Of a stretch of 64,000 nucleotides of DNA, positions 32,966 to 45,200 are shown one piece after another; position 1 is the stretch's first letter, and every line of letters starts with the position of its first letter. The position numbers and the translations under genes were made by a program. The notes under the pieces are model-generated. The model was not told the origin of the DNA. It did no database searches and was given only the letters and a program-made list of their open reading frames with translations. This DNA is from Sesamum alatum (lineage: Eukaryota; Streptophyta; Magnoliopsida; Lamiales; Pedaliaceae), in assembly GCA_034509735.1 (NCBI GenBank), contig JACGWO010000010.1, forward strand, positions 8,011,193 through 8,075,192, read 5' to 3'.

Positions 32966-33132
32966 TGAAATTTTCAAAAATACCGTTCATGTTTGGAACG
33001 TTATGTGTAATAACTGTTGTTCACATAGCTACCCGTTGCAAAATAAACTAATTAAAAAAATTATAATTAATACAATGTTCAAACAATGATTTTTTTCACT
33101 ACACATTGGAAAGATAAGTAAGCACTACACAC

Positions 33133-36100
33133 TCAATAAGTCTCTTCTTCGGTCTCATACTCGTCAAAGCTATCTTCGTCACCTTCATCATCAGATTCAC
33201 CATTTGGCGAGCGGGATGTACCTGCTCCCTGTTGTTGTGCCACGGATAGATCAACGATTTGTATACCAGTTGGACATGCAGATTGTACGTCTGATCTTTT
33301 GTACCATCTTCTGAGTAGGTATAACGTCATCCATCTGATAGGCGACCCCGATCCATTGCGAGTCATCGATTATTCTTTATGCCTTGATTTTGCGAACAAC
33401 TTTCCAATCAGCTTTGTCTCTTTTTCATGCTCAGGTAATCCGTGTAATAGACGTGTACTACTTGTTGCGCCAATATGAATGGTTCATTCTTTTAGTACAA
33501 ATTTTTGAAATTGACATCAACGAGGTGATAACGAGGGTGTATCTTCATACCTCTTATCGGATTGACCAACTGCAATTGAACAAAACAATATGCATGTTTG
33601 GAATAAATGGATAATCTAACTTAATTATCTCTTCAAGTATCCCATAGAAGTCACTGCCCGTGTCTGTAGATGATGAGCTTTTAACACACACGCCACAATG
33701 CATAGCTGAACTTGCCAACCTTGTGGCGTTCAGTGTGGAAATTGAAACCATTCACGAAGTAACATAGGAACGTCATCACTTCTGCCCTAGGACCTCAATA
33801 ATGCGACTTCAACAATTCGTTGTATGTGTAGTTCAATTCGTGTTTCACCTGCAATTCATATAGCAATTGAAATAATTTTATAAGAAATTGACACTTACAC
33901 GACGTTTGAACCAATCCTTGAATTCAGTTGCTACTAGTTGATCAATTATTGCGTCCTCCAAATGGTGTTGCTTGTACATTTCAAGAATGACCTGTTTCAG
34001 AAACAGTGATAATTATAAATATGCATGTTCAAACTCTCATGATTGTTAGACTATATATATGTATCTATACACTTACTCGTAGTATGGTGCGACTACTTCA
34101 TAATTGTAGAACACGTACGTCTCGATTATGTGAAGTTCTTCACCACTCAGTCACCTCTTCTTTGAGACTCCACTTGCTCAACTAGGGTGATTGAAAATGG
34201 ACTGTTGCATTTGATCGTCGTTGCTCGTGAGATCATCGTTTCGACTGGGTCTGCTTCGCTTGCAAAGAATGTGTGATTCGAAGTTGTGGGAAGTGAAAAG
34301 CCCGATTTTTTCGACAATGTATGCCTCCACAATTGACGCCTCGACGTGTGCTTTGTTTTTCACTATCTTCTTCAAATCATGGAGGAATCTATTCGTATGA
34401 ATATTTATTAAAATACGGATGACACGAAAATAATATATATAAAAAACTAAATTTTCTCGTGTAGGTACCTCTCAAATAGGTATATCCACCTGTATTGTAC
34501 GGGACCCCAAACGTGCACCTCATATGGCAGGTGAACAATTATGTGCTCTATTGAGTCGAAAAAAGAAGGGGGAAATATCTTCTCGAGGATGATGAAGGCT
34601 ACATTGTCTTCCAATATTTGTACCTTGGTCACATCTAGCATGGTCAAGCATAGAATCTGAAATAGAAGACTCCCCTCCATCAACGCACTCCACACATGCT
34701 CAGGAAGCATTTCACGGAAGGTAACCTGAATCAACTTCTGTATGAATACATGACAATCATGGATCTTCATGTCGTGCATCGCTAGCTCCTTCATGTTGGC
34801 GCCACGGGACAAGTTAGGTGCGTACCCATCAAGAAACCTAAGACAATGAATCCACTTATATATCCTCTTCTTCTGGTACGTCGGCAGTGTATACACATCT
34901 TTGAGCATCACGTTTGGTGTCCTTTCATCCACCTCAAGCTCCGACGATTACATATGATCTTCAGATCCTTTGGTGCATTAGATTGTCCTTCGTTCTGCCC
35001 TTTATGTACATCACGGTATTGAATATATTGTGAAACACATTTTTCTCCATGTGCATCACATAAAGATTGTGTTGTATCAGATGTGTCCCCCAGTATTCAA
35101 GCTCCCAAAAGATGCTTTTCTTCGTCACTTGTGCTCGATACCGTAGCCTTTCGGTTCAGTCAATGGTTGTTCGACTAAAACACTAAATGCACTGTCACGG
35201 GCTCGGATCTGCTCTCCAATCAGCCTTGGAAGCACAACCTGCCCCTCAATTTTTACTGAAAGTTTTTTTGTTCCTGTGGTGCGGATGGTTCGGTGGGAGA
35301 AACTGCCCGTGGCAGTCAAAATAGCATAACTTCCTACCATGCTGCAAACAGAATGCCCGTATGTCTTCCATACAAAATGGACACGGGACACCCTATAACA
35401 CTAGTAGTACTCCATCCAGACGCGATCCTGTAAGCAGGTAGGTCCTTTACCGTCCACATTAATGTGGCGCACATCATGAATGCTTGTTTTGTCACATTGT
35501 CGTGTGCCCGTACACCCACATGTCATAAATTTTGCAACTCCTCGCTCAAAGGCTCCAGGTATACATCGATCAAACGTTTGGGATTGGAAGGGCTAGGGAT
35601 CACCATCATTAGGAACATATGCTCAGACTTCATACACATTCCTGGTGGGAGATTGTGCGGTGTAAGTATCATGGGCCAACATGAGTAAGTGTTACCATAC
35701 TGCTCGTGCGGTGCAAACCCATCCGTGCAGAACCCCAGTCTAACATTACGGGGCTCAAGTGCAAAGTTTGGATATGTCCGGTCGAAATGCCTCCAAGCCT
35801 CTACATCGGATGGATGACACATGGATCCCTCATCCGTCTAATGGTTAGCATGCCATGTCATGTGTTCGACAGTCGTTTCTGAAGCATACAACCTCTGCAA
35901 CCGAGGGGTAAGCGGTAGGTACCTAAGAATGGCATACAGGGACTTCTTGCATCTAGGATTTCTCTCTCTGGTCGGCTTGTACCTAGCTTCCCACAAAACT
36001 TGTAGTATTCTAGATAATGTCGTCCTTCCAGTACAACATGAGCCTCTTTTACACGCATGAATCTTCTCAACAGGTAATCCCAAGTCTCTTATCAATTTCT

Positions 36101-36823
36101 TCGTACTGTAGTAATCGAGGGGGAAAGTGTGATCGCAGGGCAATATATGATCAGCCCACTGGCACAGTTGATCATATGTTCGCTCGGAAAAACACCTCTC
36201 GGCCTTGATATCCACCAAACTAACAATTGATGCCAACTGAGATTTGGTGCAGTCATTCCACAATGGTTGGTCAGCAGCATGCACTACATCAGAAAAAACG
36301 GTCTGACAACCCAGACACATTATCATAGGGCCCCTCATCGTAATATTAACTACGCCCGGCATCAGAAGGACAATACCTCGTACCATCATCAGGCACACCC
36401 TCTTGATTATAAGAAGACCAGAAGCTGGCCCAGCGGCAACGAAAACCATCCTTTGTGCCCAATCCATCTGCACAGCATCACCCCAATACTTACTACCCTC
36501 CTCCAGAATGGTTGGCATTTGTTGCTGCTAAACAGGGCCGCGGTTAATGCATCAAAGTACCTCTGCACCCTCTCCTCGTCATGCGAAGTCTAAGTATAAT
36601 ACTCCGGCATAAACCCTTTCACACACAAGTCGAAATTTACCTCATCCGGTGTTTTGAATCTTTTATTTTTGTACTTCCGACACGGACACTTAATCTTCCC
36701 GCCATCCATCTATTCATGCTGAGACTTGGCCCATTCAAGAAATATAGTAACACCATCCTCAAACTCTAGCATCACACCCAGCAAGTCCCGATCATACATC
36801 CTTCTCCTCAACTGTTTTAACAT
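33133..36823 (-). pseudogene. TNP2-type transposase pseudogene of the second CACTA locus
   Basis: Starting at an ATG at 36823, the minus strand reads MLKQLRRRMYDRDLLG, then FLEWAKSQHE*MDGGKIKCPC (transposase-associated domain with a stop). TNP2 follows in pieces (36518-35838, 35822-35523, 35519-35125), with YLPLTPRLQRLYASETTVEH, LGFCTDGFAPHEQYG and PHNLPPGMCMKSEH. DUF4218 is at 34932-34447 (MKIHDCHVFIQKL, GPVQYRWIYLFERY), then VKNKAHVEASIVEAYIVEK (34375-34178). DUF4216 is at 33751-33554 (VLFNCSW). The last part ends SFDEYETEEETY. Stops and frameshifts occur throughout. It is clearly homologous to the 22723-26453 gene but in the opposite orientation. Confidence 0.85.
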
Positions 36824-37020
36824 GATTAGTCCTACACATGCAATTGACAAAAGTATTTAAATAAGTAGAAAAAATTAATATACATACAACCATTAATTAA
36901 CTACGTGCATTTTAATCAATCAGAAAGGGTTTCAAGTTGTTACCTGAACAAAATAACTTCAAAGATAATGAAAATTTAACAGAGATTGGTGATATTTTCG
37001 TTTGTACGTATAAAAATGCA

Positions 37021-37063
37021 AGAGAGAGAGGGAGAGAGAGAGAGAAAGAGAGAGAGTGAGAAG
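37021..37063. repeat. GA-rich simple repeat
   Basis: AGAGAGAGGGAGAGAGAGAG-type sequence interrupted by single bases lies in the 5' leader region of the second CACTA gene. The first element has a pyrimidine-rich leader in a comparable place. Confidence 0.8.
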
Positions 37064-37766
37064 AAATGAAATGAAGGGAACATATATATAAGAAATTTTG
37101 GAATGGGCATTGGAATGGTAATTGGAACTCCAAAACTATCCGTTAAAATCTACCGTTGAATCAGCCTTAGGAACATATACAGGCACGACAACAGGAACAC
37201 AAATATATCTATTAGAATATAGCCAATATAGTGTATTTGAAACGGATATTGTAATACAGGATCTCTTATGTACATGAACCGTTCGAAATTGTAACATACT
37301 TTGGGATAGTTCTTGCAACTCTAATTTAGTTTTGATAAGTACTATAATTAGGAATAATAATTGTATTACAATATTTTTAGTAGGACAAAAACCGTCTCAT
37401 TTTGTACTTTATTTTGGAATGGTCATCCCGGCATTCCAATTTGTAACGGTTGTGGGGTCGGGATTCGGAGCAGTACGCCTTTTACGTCCACTAACCGTTC
37501 CAAGAGACACATGTGTTCCGAATTATAATAGGAATTTTTGTCATTCTCGGTTTAGAACGGGTGTTGCACTCCATGTTAGAACACATGTTTTGGCATGGTT
37601 TCGTAACGGTCTTTTCATTCCAATACGTTAGGATTTATCACAACACGAATGTGACGTCAGCAATGGGTTCCCGTTCCACAACAGTTCCTGTGGCCGTTCC
37701 AAATTGGACCGGTGTTTGGATCGGTCGTCATAATCCGCGCCAATTCCCACTTTTTTTTCTATAGTG

Positions 37767-39370
37767 CATGTTTACTCATATATATTACACTATTTTACTT
37801 TTAATAATTAAATTTATTCAATTAAAAATATACGACACAAGTATAATCTAATCTAATCTAAATTAGTTTGTCTCAATCTCCATTAGAATTCTACTAGACC
37901 ATTTAACTTTGTATGTGTTTAACAACTGGTAGAATACTAGTTAAACTTATTATTAGAAACAACTCAATAACTTATATAGTCTGTGTCCAGGTTATAATAC
38001 GCATTACAGAAAGTGTAAGAAACGTAAACACATCAAATTTATTTTAAATTTTTATTTTGCTACTATCATTATTCAATGTTTTAAGTTTGTATTGTGTTAA
38101 TTAATTATGAAATATATTAAATGAAAATCAGATTATGGAGATTTATTAAAAGATCAAATTATAAGAAGTATTTATATGCTAAAATTTGATATATGCATTT
38201 TCTTCCAACTATTCATAATAGTACTGCATTTCTTAATCAAGTAACATTCACAGTCAATCAAGACCAAAAAACATAAACTATAGACTGCTAATATATAATA
38301 AAACTATACTTTAAGTAAACTGACAAAGCTTTTAATCTAGGCTACAACGACATTAAAATATTATAATAAAAATAATATTATACAAAAAAATATATAAATA
38401 ATTATTATTTAAATTGATCCATATATTAAATTTGCTTCAAGAATGAAATAACATTTTGATTTTCCGAGTTGTTCAAATAATGAAAAAGATAATTAGTTTT
38501 TTATTTTCTTTTATAATTTCTTAACTCTTTTACTATCACTAAAGTTGTTTACAATATAATTTTCTTGTAATAATCTCTTTACTCTTTATTTTATTCCTCA
38601 TGTTGGTGAAAAGTAGTCTAATTGACAAATGATATTTTATGAAATCAATTGAATGGAATAGGTATAAAAATCATTGATTAATTTTATTAAGTTAGAGTTT
38701 AATTAAAAAGGAATAAATTATTTTTACACCCCATCATCTATTGCATTTTTAAACCACCCTGCCTTTTAAAAAATTATAAAAACCACCATCGATAGCCTTT
38801 AAAACTAAAAAATATCCCTATTTGATCTGGTCAAAATATATTCCTTTAATGATAGACATGTCCTAAAGGGTGTTTCTATAACAACCAAAAGGTAAAGGGT
38901 GTTGTAAAAGTATATTTATGGGGATGAGTAATATGACCCCATATATTATTTTATAATTTAGACCAATTTTTAAATTAAGTTTAAGTTATGTTATTAACGT
39001 TGTTTATTGAATATCTATATAAAATTATATTTTTTAATAATTGAAATATTAAATATTTATTTAATATATTAATAAAATTTAGTTACTAGGTTGTACATTT
39101 AAATTAGAAAAAAAATTCACACTTGTCTAAATTATTTTAAATTCTTAAAGTTTAAAGATTCTTTATCCTCTATTTTATTTATAACAAAATCTTATGAATA
39201 AATTATACATATATGTATATATATTTATATATACATATTTATATGTATATATTTATATTTTTATACATACATATTTAGATGGTGAACGAAGATAGAAGAG
39301 GGCGAAGGCTAGGCAGCGACGAGGGCGTGGGAAGGCGAAAGAGGAGCTGGGCGAAGGTGGGGAGGCGATT
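37767..39370. other. AT-rich intergenic sequence
   Basis: No gene is seen. It contains the second copy of the dispersed repeat (38708-38945) and a stretch of TATATGTATATATTTATA repeats (39200-39270). Confidence 0.4.
38708..38945. repeat. Dispersed repeat, copy 2 (inverted relative to copy 1)
   Basis: It begins GGAATAAATTATTTTTACACC and ends TATGGGGATGAGTAATATGACC. Internal blocks (AAACCACC, CTGGTCAAAAT, GGGTGTTTCTATAACAACC, AAGGTAAAGGG) correspond to the reverse complement of 17560-17825. Confidence 0.55.
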
Positions 39371-39374
39371 AGCG

Positions 39375-40605
39375 GTGCAAGTCGAGTTAAGCCTGATCGC
39401 TAGCCCCGCGAGCCGGCTCAATTTCGAGTTCCACTTGAGCTCGAGTTTTTGAGCTCAAACTTCTGACGAGCTCAAGCTCTATTATTTTTGTTTGCGAACT
39501 AGTTTTCTTTTCTTTTTTCTTTTTTCGATTTTTAAGTATTTTTATAAATTTAACTATATTTTTAATATTATATTAAGTTTATATTCAAAATTCACCATAT
39601 GTTAGAATTGATAATCAATATCTCATATTTTAATTTCATATAATAGTAAAATCTGGTATTTTTATCTATATTATCGAATATCTATCTGCAAAATGAGATT
39701 AATCACCAATTTAGTAAGTTTTGATAATTTGTTTTTGTAAATAATTATTTAGTATAATGCATATGAATTTTATCGTTATATTTCAATATCAATTTGTAAT
39801 CTCTTGTACTTTTGTAAATTAACAAGTACTAACAATTAATTTATAATTTTTTTATTTATTTATGAGTATTTATTTGTACCAAGAGCCATAGTATGTAATC
39901 TATTTTACTACTTATAACTTATGTTGAAATTTGGCGATTCACATGAATTAATCGATAATAATAACAATGATGATTGAACAATTTTACTTATTTTTATTGT
40001 TATGTCATTATATATATATGTATATATATACATAATATGTATGAAGTACTCTTTGATTTCTTTCTTTTCTTTTTATTTCGTATAATTGAAAAATATAAAA
40101 ATTTCAACTGCCACCATCCTACTTTAAAAATGTATGTTCATGATCATTCTCATTTTACTTTTAGAAAATAACTTATGTTCTTTTATTTTATTAAAATTAA
40201 TAGATTATATAATATAATAAAAAACTTTATCTTGACAAATATATTTTTCTAATTCGATAAATATAATTTGCAAGTGTTTAGATAATATGATGTATATTTT
40301 TCTATATTGTTATTAATTATGTTAATACTAAATCAATATTAGATATATAACAAAAATATTATCAAGTCATATATTCAAATAAGGAAGCCCTTTGAATTTC
40401 TTTTTTTTTTTTTATTCATATTTTGCAGTTTGAAATCTTCTATCGCTCGAGACATCTATCCCTCAAATCCTAAATTTTCAATTTGAAAATAATTTCAAAG
40501 TAAAAAAATAAAGCTCGTGAGCAAGGTCAAGCTCGAGGTCGAGCTCGAAATAGGGAACTCGGGCTAGAAATTTTGACCAAACTCGGCTCATTGGGCGGGG
40601 GCGAG
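39375..40605. mobile_element. hAT-like non-autonomous remnant with GAGCTCGAG motifs
   Basis: The left side (39378-39500) has GTGCAAGTCGAGTTAAGCC, CGAGCCGGCTCAATTTCGAG and repeated GAGCTCGAG/GAGCTC. The right side (40510-40600) has the inverted motifs (AGCTCGTGAGC, GGTCGAGCTCGA, AACTCGGCTCATTGGGCG). Between them is 1 kb of AT-rich noncoding sequence. GAGCTCGAG-rich inverted ends are common in plant hAT derivatives. No exact termini or target duplications were found. Confidence 0.45.
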
Positions 40606-41554
40606 GGTGTAGGCGGAGGCTGGGGGAGGGGATTGGGTAAGAAAGGACAATTTTTTTTTTGAAAAATAATTTAATAATCTAAAATATCTGGTAATACAGG
40701 TGGATTAAGAGTATCTTTGATTGGGAGAAAAAATAGAAGTATAAGAGAAGTGGCCCCATCTTCATCGTTTCACACCTCCTCATAGTGCAATTAGAATTGA
40801 TAAAATAAGTTAACTTGAACAAAAATTATTAATAGAAAATACATACTAAATGATGGAAAAAAATATATTTGAGTCTATTTTAGTTTATATATATATATAT
40901 ATATTTCCTATTAATAATAAATCAAACTTCGGAGTATGAAGTTCTATATATCGACAGGTGGGATTAAAAAGATTTGAGTATCCCTATTGCTGACGGGGGT
41001 GACAATGTTTGGCAGAGTGTCGTGAGAACTACTTTTTCTGGTTCTTGGATCCAATTGGACTTTTGAAAATACATTAAAGGGTTAAAGCGTGCACGTTTAA
41101 TTACATAAATACCGTTATCTTTTGCAAAATTAAAAGTAAATTACATTGATACTCCATCAAAAAATTGTATTTATAATTTTAAAAAGTATTAGTATGTGTG
41201 GACACTCAAATATGTGTGCATAATTAACTTAAATTTAAAAAAAATATTATTATTTTGAAAAATATATATTAATTAAACAAATAAGAAATGCTAGAAAAAC
41301 ATAAGAAAGTTTGAAAAATTATTGAAAAAATTAGAAAAGAAAAGAGACGGAAAAGTTGAGTAGAGAAAATAGAAAATTAAAGAGAGACATTTTGAGATTA
41401 ATAAAATAATTAAAAAAAATGACTGATCAAATAATTGGAGACACCAAAAGGTGGTCTCCAATTATATAAAGGTATAGATAGATATTGGGGTGTTTCTATA
41501 ATTAGATCAACTCAAATAGTGTGGGTAACTTTCCCCTAAGTATCACGATTACTG
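40606..41554. other. AT-rich intergenic sequence
   Basis: A (TA)n run lies near 40887-40906. No gene or RNA is recognised. Confidence 0.4.
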
Positions 41555-41897
41555 ATGCAAACTAACTCAATGTTGGTCTTTCGACTTTTTTGCTGGGGAG
41601 TAGCTCCACCCAAACACATAATCCAGGTTCTCGTGGAATGCAAGAGGAAATTGACCGAAATACATGAAGTGCAATTTGAGTTTTGTCCAAGGGAAGTAAA
41701 TCGGGTAGCAAACATTTTGGGAAAAAAGGCTGGAGCACAACCTTTTGAAACTTGTTTTTACAAGTAATGTTCGAATTTTTTGCTCAAGTTTTGTATGATG
41801 ACAAATACCTATGGTATCCTAGAACTGTTAAGCACTTATGTAATTCCAATTTGCTGCAGCAGTAAATAAATAAATCTTTCCTTGTGTTCAAAAAAAA
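41555..41897 (+). pseudogene. RNase H-like C-terminal fragment with poly(A) tract (5'-truncated LINE)
   Basis: The frame ends HIIQVLVECKRKL, EVQFEFCPREVNRVANILGKKA, the last helices of the plant RNase H-like domain (REANRVADALAKKA), which closes LINE ORF2. After a stop and about 120 bases comes AATAAATAAATC and then a run of nine A at about 41888-41896. A truncated 5' end with a 3' A tract is the mark of target-primed reverse transcription. The N-terminal RNase H residues are absent. It lies about 200 bases upstream of the site II promoter cluster. Confidence 0.6.
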
Positions 41898-41961
41898 ATG
41901 TGTAGGGTCAAAATGGACATAAGCCAACACACTTTTGAAGTTTTTTGAGCAATTATCGTTT

Positions 41962-42095
41962 TGGGCTAATACCATTCGAATGTGTTGAACAAAAATTTGG
42001 GTAACACTCGATTGGGCTGGAGTAGTAGGGATATCTGCAAATCAATCAAAGCAAATGGGCCTAGAACAGTAAATATCCATAAATGAATGGGCCCA
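41962..42095 (+). promoter_or_regulatory. Site II (TGGGCY) promoter cluster of the ATP synthase d gene
   Basis: Four TGGGCC/T motifs lie at 41962-41967, 42013-42018, 42056-42061 and 42088-42093. The last is the palindrome TGGGCCCA (42088-42095). They sit 190-320 bases before the ATG. Site II motifs bind TCP factors and are enriched in promoters of plant nuclear oxidative-phosphorylation genes, which suits this gene. No clear TATA box is seen. Confidence 0.7.
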
Positions 42096-42280
42096 AATGA
42101 AAACTAATAATGACATTTTGGTCCAGCGATGAATACACCATATACATACGAATCAAGGCCAATACCCACAACCCTCCGACCCACATAGCTGCATTCTGCT
42201 CGCACACAAATTCACGAACTGTGCTTCACTCTGTTTGTCGACCGATTGATCAGTCAATCAATCAATCGAAGCGAAGAAAA

Positions 42281-45200
42281 ATGAGCGGAGCGGGGAAGAA
42301 GGTAGTCGACGTTGCATTCAAGGCCGGGAGGAATATCGACTGGGAAGGGATGGCAAAGCTGTTGGTCTCCGAGGAGGCTCGCAGGGAGTTCGCCACCCTC
42401 CGCCGCGCCTTCGACGAGGTTAACACGCAGCTCCAGACCAAGTTCAGTCAGGTCGATTTCCTCGATTTATGCTTGTGTTTGTGGTTTAGTTACATCCTGA
42501 TTCACTTGTGCATGTGGTATCTCCTTATCTGAGTCTTATTTTATTTTGTTAGTAGTGGTGTGTGGAGCAGGTGTTTCGTTTTATCTGTTCTTTTTTGGGC
42601 TTTGCTTGATGCTTTGAGTGGTTTTATTTTGATCTTGATTGATGAGTTGGGGTGGATGTAGTTAATGTATATTCGTTGAGTAGTGGAGTTTGTATATAAG
42701 TCCTCTATTTGTCTCTTCCTTTATTTATGGGTTAAAAGTATAATGAATTTTGTGATTTTTAATTCGTACTGAGGCCTCATGTCCATTGTACCACATGGGA
42801 CATTGCTTTTGAATTACTCGATATCACCGCTAAAAGGAGGTTGTGATATCCATTACCTTTTGTAATTTGAATTTGAATATTATATTATTGGTTGAGATTG
42901 AATAAAACTTAGTTTTTATATTTTGAGTTTATTATGATAATTCAACTATACTACACTAGTACATTAATGGCTGGTTTTCGTGAGTTGCTGCTATAGTGAT
43001 TGGACCCGCTGAAGTCACATCATATGCAAAGGCTTCTTTCATAATCTTTCATAAGATGAGATTATCCCTGCCGTTCCACTTCATGTGAATATACTAACCT
43101 AGCTGTTGATTTGGTGGAACTATGGTGTCTTTGGAAGAAACCAATTAAAGATCTTATAACACATGACGAATTATGAATTGCTGTTCTGTGTCTGCCTTTA
43201 GGACAAAATGAGAATTTGTGTGGTATGGTTATACATTAGGCTCAATGCTGTAATTTGTAAACATGTTGGGGCACACAACAAGAATTACATGTAACACTGG
43301 TTTTTATCTATGCCTAAAGGCAGAAATGGATGCAAATGTTCTTCTCCTTGTTAACTTGAAAAATAAATTTTTTACTTTCTCCTCCTTAGGGCTTATGCAT
43401 TGTTCATCCATGCTACCCTACTAAGCTTTGCCATCTTGGTGTTACTGTTACGGAAATGGTACTGCAATGATCCATTAAGTCTGCTATACTGTTCATTGAA
43501 ATCTTAGTCCCTGATTCTGTGCAGAACTGCTGAGTGTAAGTGGTTATCCATGTGATTCAGATCATCTAATGGAGTTCTTGAATAGAGCAAGTTGCGGTTT
43601 AAGGTTCCTGGACATTTCGGAATGTTGTTTAGGCATGATCATCTGAATACGAATCACTTAGAATGGAGACTATCCTTTGGCATGGAATGTCTTCCATAAC
43701 GAAAAACCACTATTTCAACTTAATATTCTTATTGAGGTATATGCCATAAATATGAAAAAAACCTGCAAGTTTCCTTGATCCTTTCACTTCAAAGTCTTAT
43801 GCACTGACATGCAACTGCCTAGTTTTTTCTCCATAGATAAACAAGATGAGTAAGGTAACTAAGGTTGCTCCATTAGATAAACAATACGAGTAAGGATTCT
43901 TCACCACTGAGAGACCTTTGATTCTATATCCTTGAGTATTGTTTTCTTTCTTCTTTCATTTTTCCCCCCTCTTTTTTCTCTCTCCCTCCCTCCATTTTTT
44001 TATTATACAGTTTGGTTATTCTTTATAAAGCATAATAAGGCCTAGAAGCCAAAGACTGCGCGGGACTGGTATGTTACGGCTCGTTGTGCATAATTTCTGT
44101 TCCGATGTAGCTAAGTTCTTTTACCCTGACGTTTAACAAAAATGAGAGTTCTCTGCTATATATGTCATTCTGAACTATTCAGTGTTACCCCACTAGCCAA
44201 AATATTTGCTGGCTCCTTGTTCTTTTCAAACAAGTAAATAAAATGCGTAGTGTGTAAATTACTTTCTTATTGTTCTTTTCTTTTTCACAAGTGCAGGAAC
44301 CAGAACCCATAGACTGGGAGTACTACAGAAAAGGAATTGGATCTCGCTTGGTTGATATGTACAAGCAGGCATACGATGGTTTGTTCTATCTGTTGCTTGT
44401 CCTTTTTCTTTCATATCTTTACCTGCAGAGTGTTGATTCTATATTTTAAGTACTTTGCCCATCTTTAATAAGCAACATCTTGAGTTGGGGATATACTTCT
44501 TAGAAAAGACTAATATCTTTTGCAGTTCCTTTTTTGGATGTCAGGACTTATATGTTAAAACCCTTCTACAGTGAACAAGTGGGAATATAGGAATGGATCT
44601 GTAATATTGGGTGTTGACTTGTTGTTACATTTTGGCAGTAAGTGAGACTTTGAGTTTTGAAGTATCTTGCTCCTGGATATTGTAATCATATTAAAGAATA
44701 AAAGAAGCTTCTTATATGAAGTAGTGTATGCCATTAAGCCGGTTGAGCTTGAAACTAACTCAAAACATCTGACCTAATGATACCGATAACTAGAATATAA
44801 TTTTTCATATTTTTTCCTGGAGGCTTATAAGTGCATAGAGAGAAGAGAAGGGATCTGAAAGAAAGGTTGTATCTGAATAATATCAGGGGATAGTACCTCT
44901 TTAAATTTGTGGTACGCATGGTTTTTACAGCCCTAAGGTTTTCCCTTCTTTCATGTTCTTTCCCCTGATGACTGATAATTTCTTCACTTGCATTCCTTTT
45001 ACTTTCCTATATTACCCTCAAATTGAAAGCAGGCCTAAATACTAATAGCAGGTGACCTTGGCATCAATTCAGTGTCATATGGAAAATGGAGAATAATCTG
45101 TGTTTCTGTCCTCTATCATGACAATAAGCCTGCAGTTGTACTCATACTGATTTCTGTTAGTCGTTAGGCTGAAGTTTATGCATTGAATCTATAATGACTT

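Larger units (their letters stand above)
30100..37766 (-). mobile_element. Second CACTA-like locus, decayed, minus strand
   Basis: The right end, read on the minus strand, is CACTATAGAAAAAAAAGTGG, a CACTA-type terminus. From there inward come subterminal repeats GGAACGGT/AACCGTTCC (37090-37740), a TNP2-type gene (36823-33133), more GGAACGGT-type repeats (31770-33010), a GA-rich promoter-like tract and a second, Arg-Gly-rich frame (30432-30103). The left terminus was not found. The motif differs from the GCAACGGA of the first element, so this is a different family although its TNP2 protein is similar. A possible eroded terminus at 32685-32706 suggests two elements may be fused here. Confidence 0.75.
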
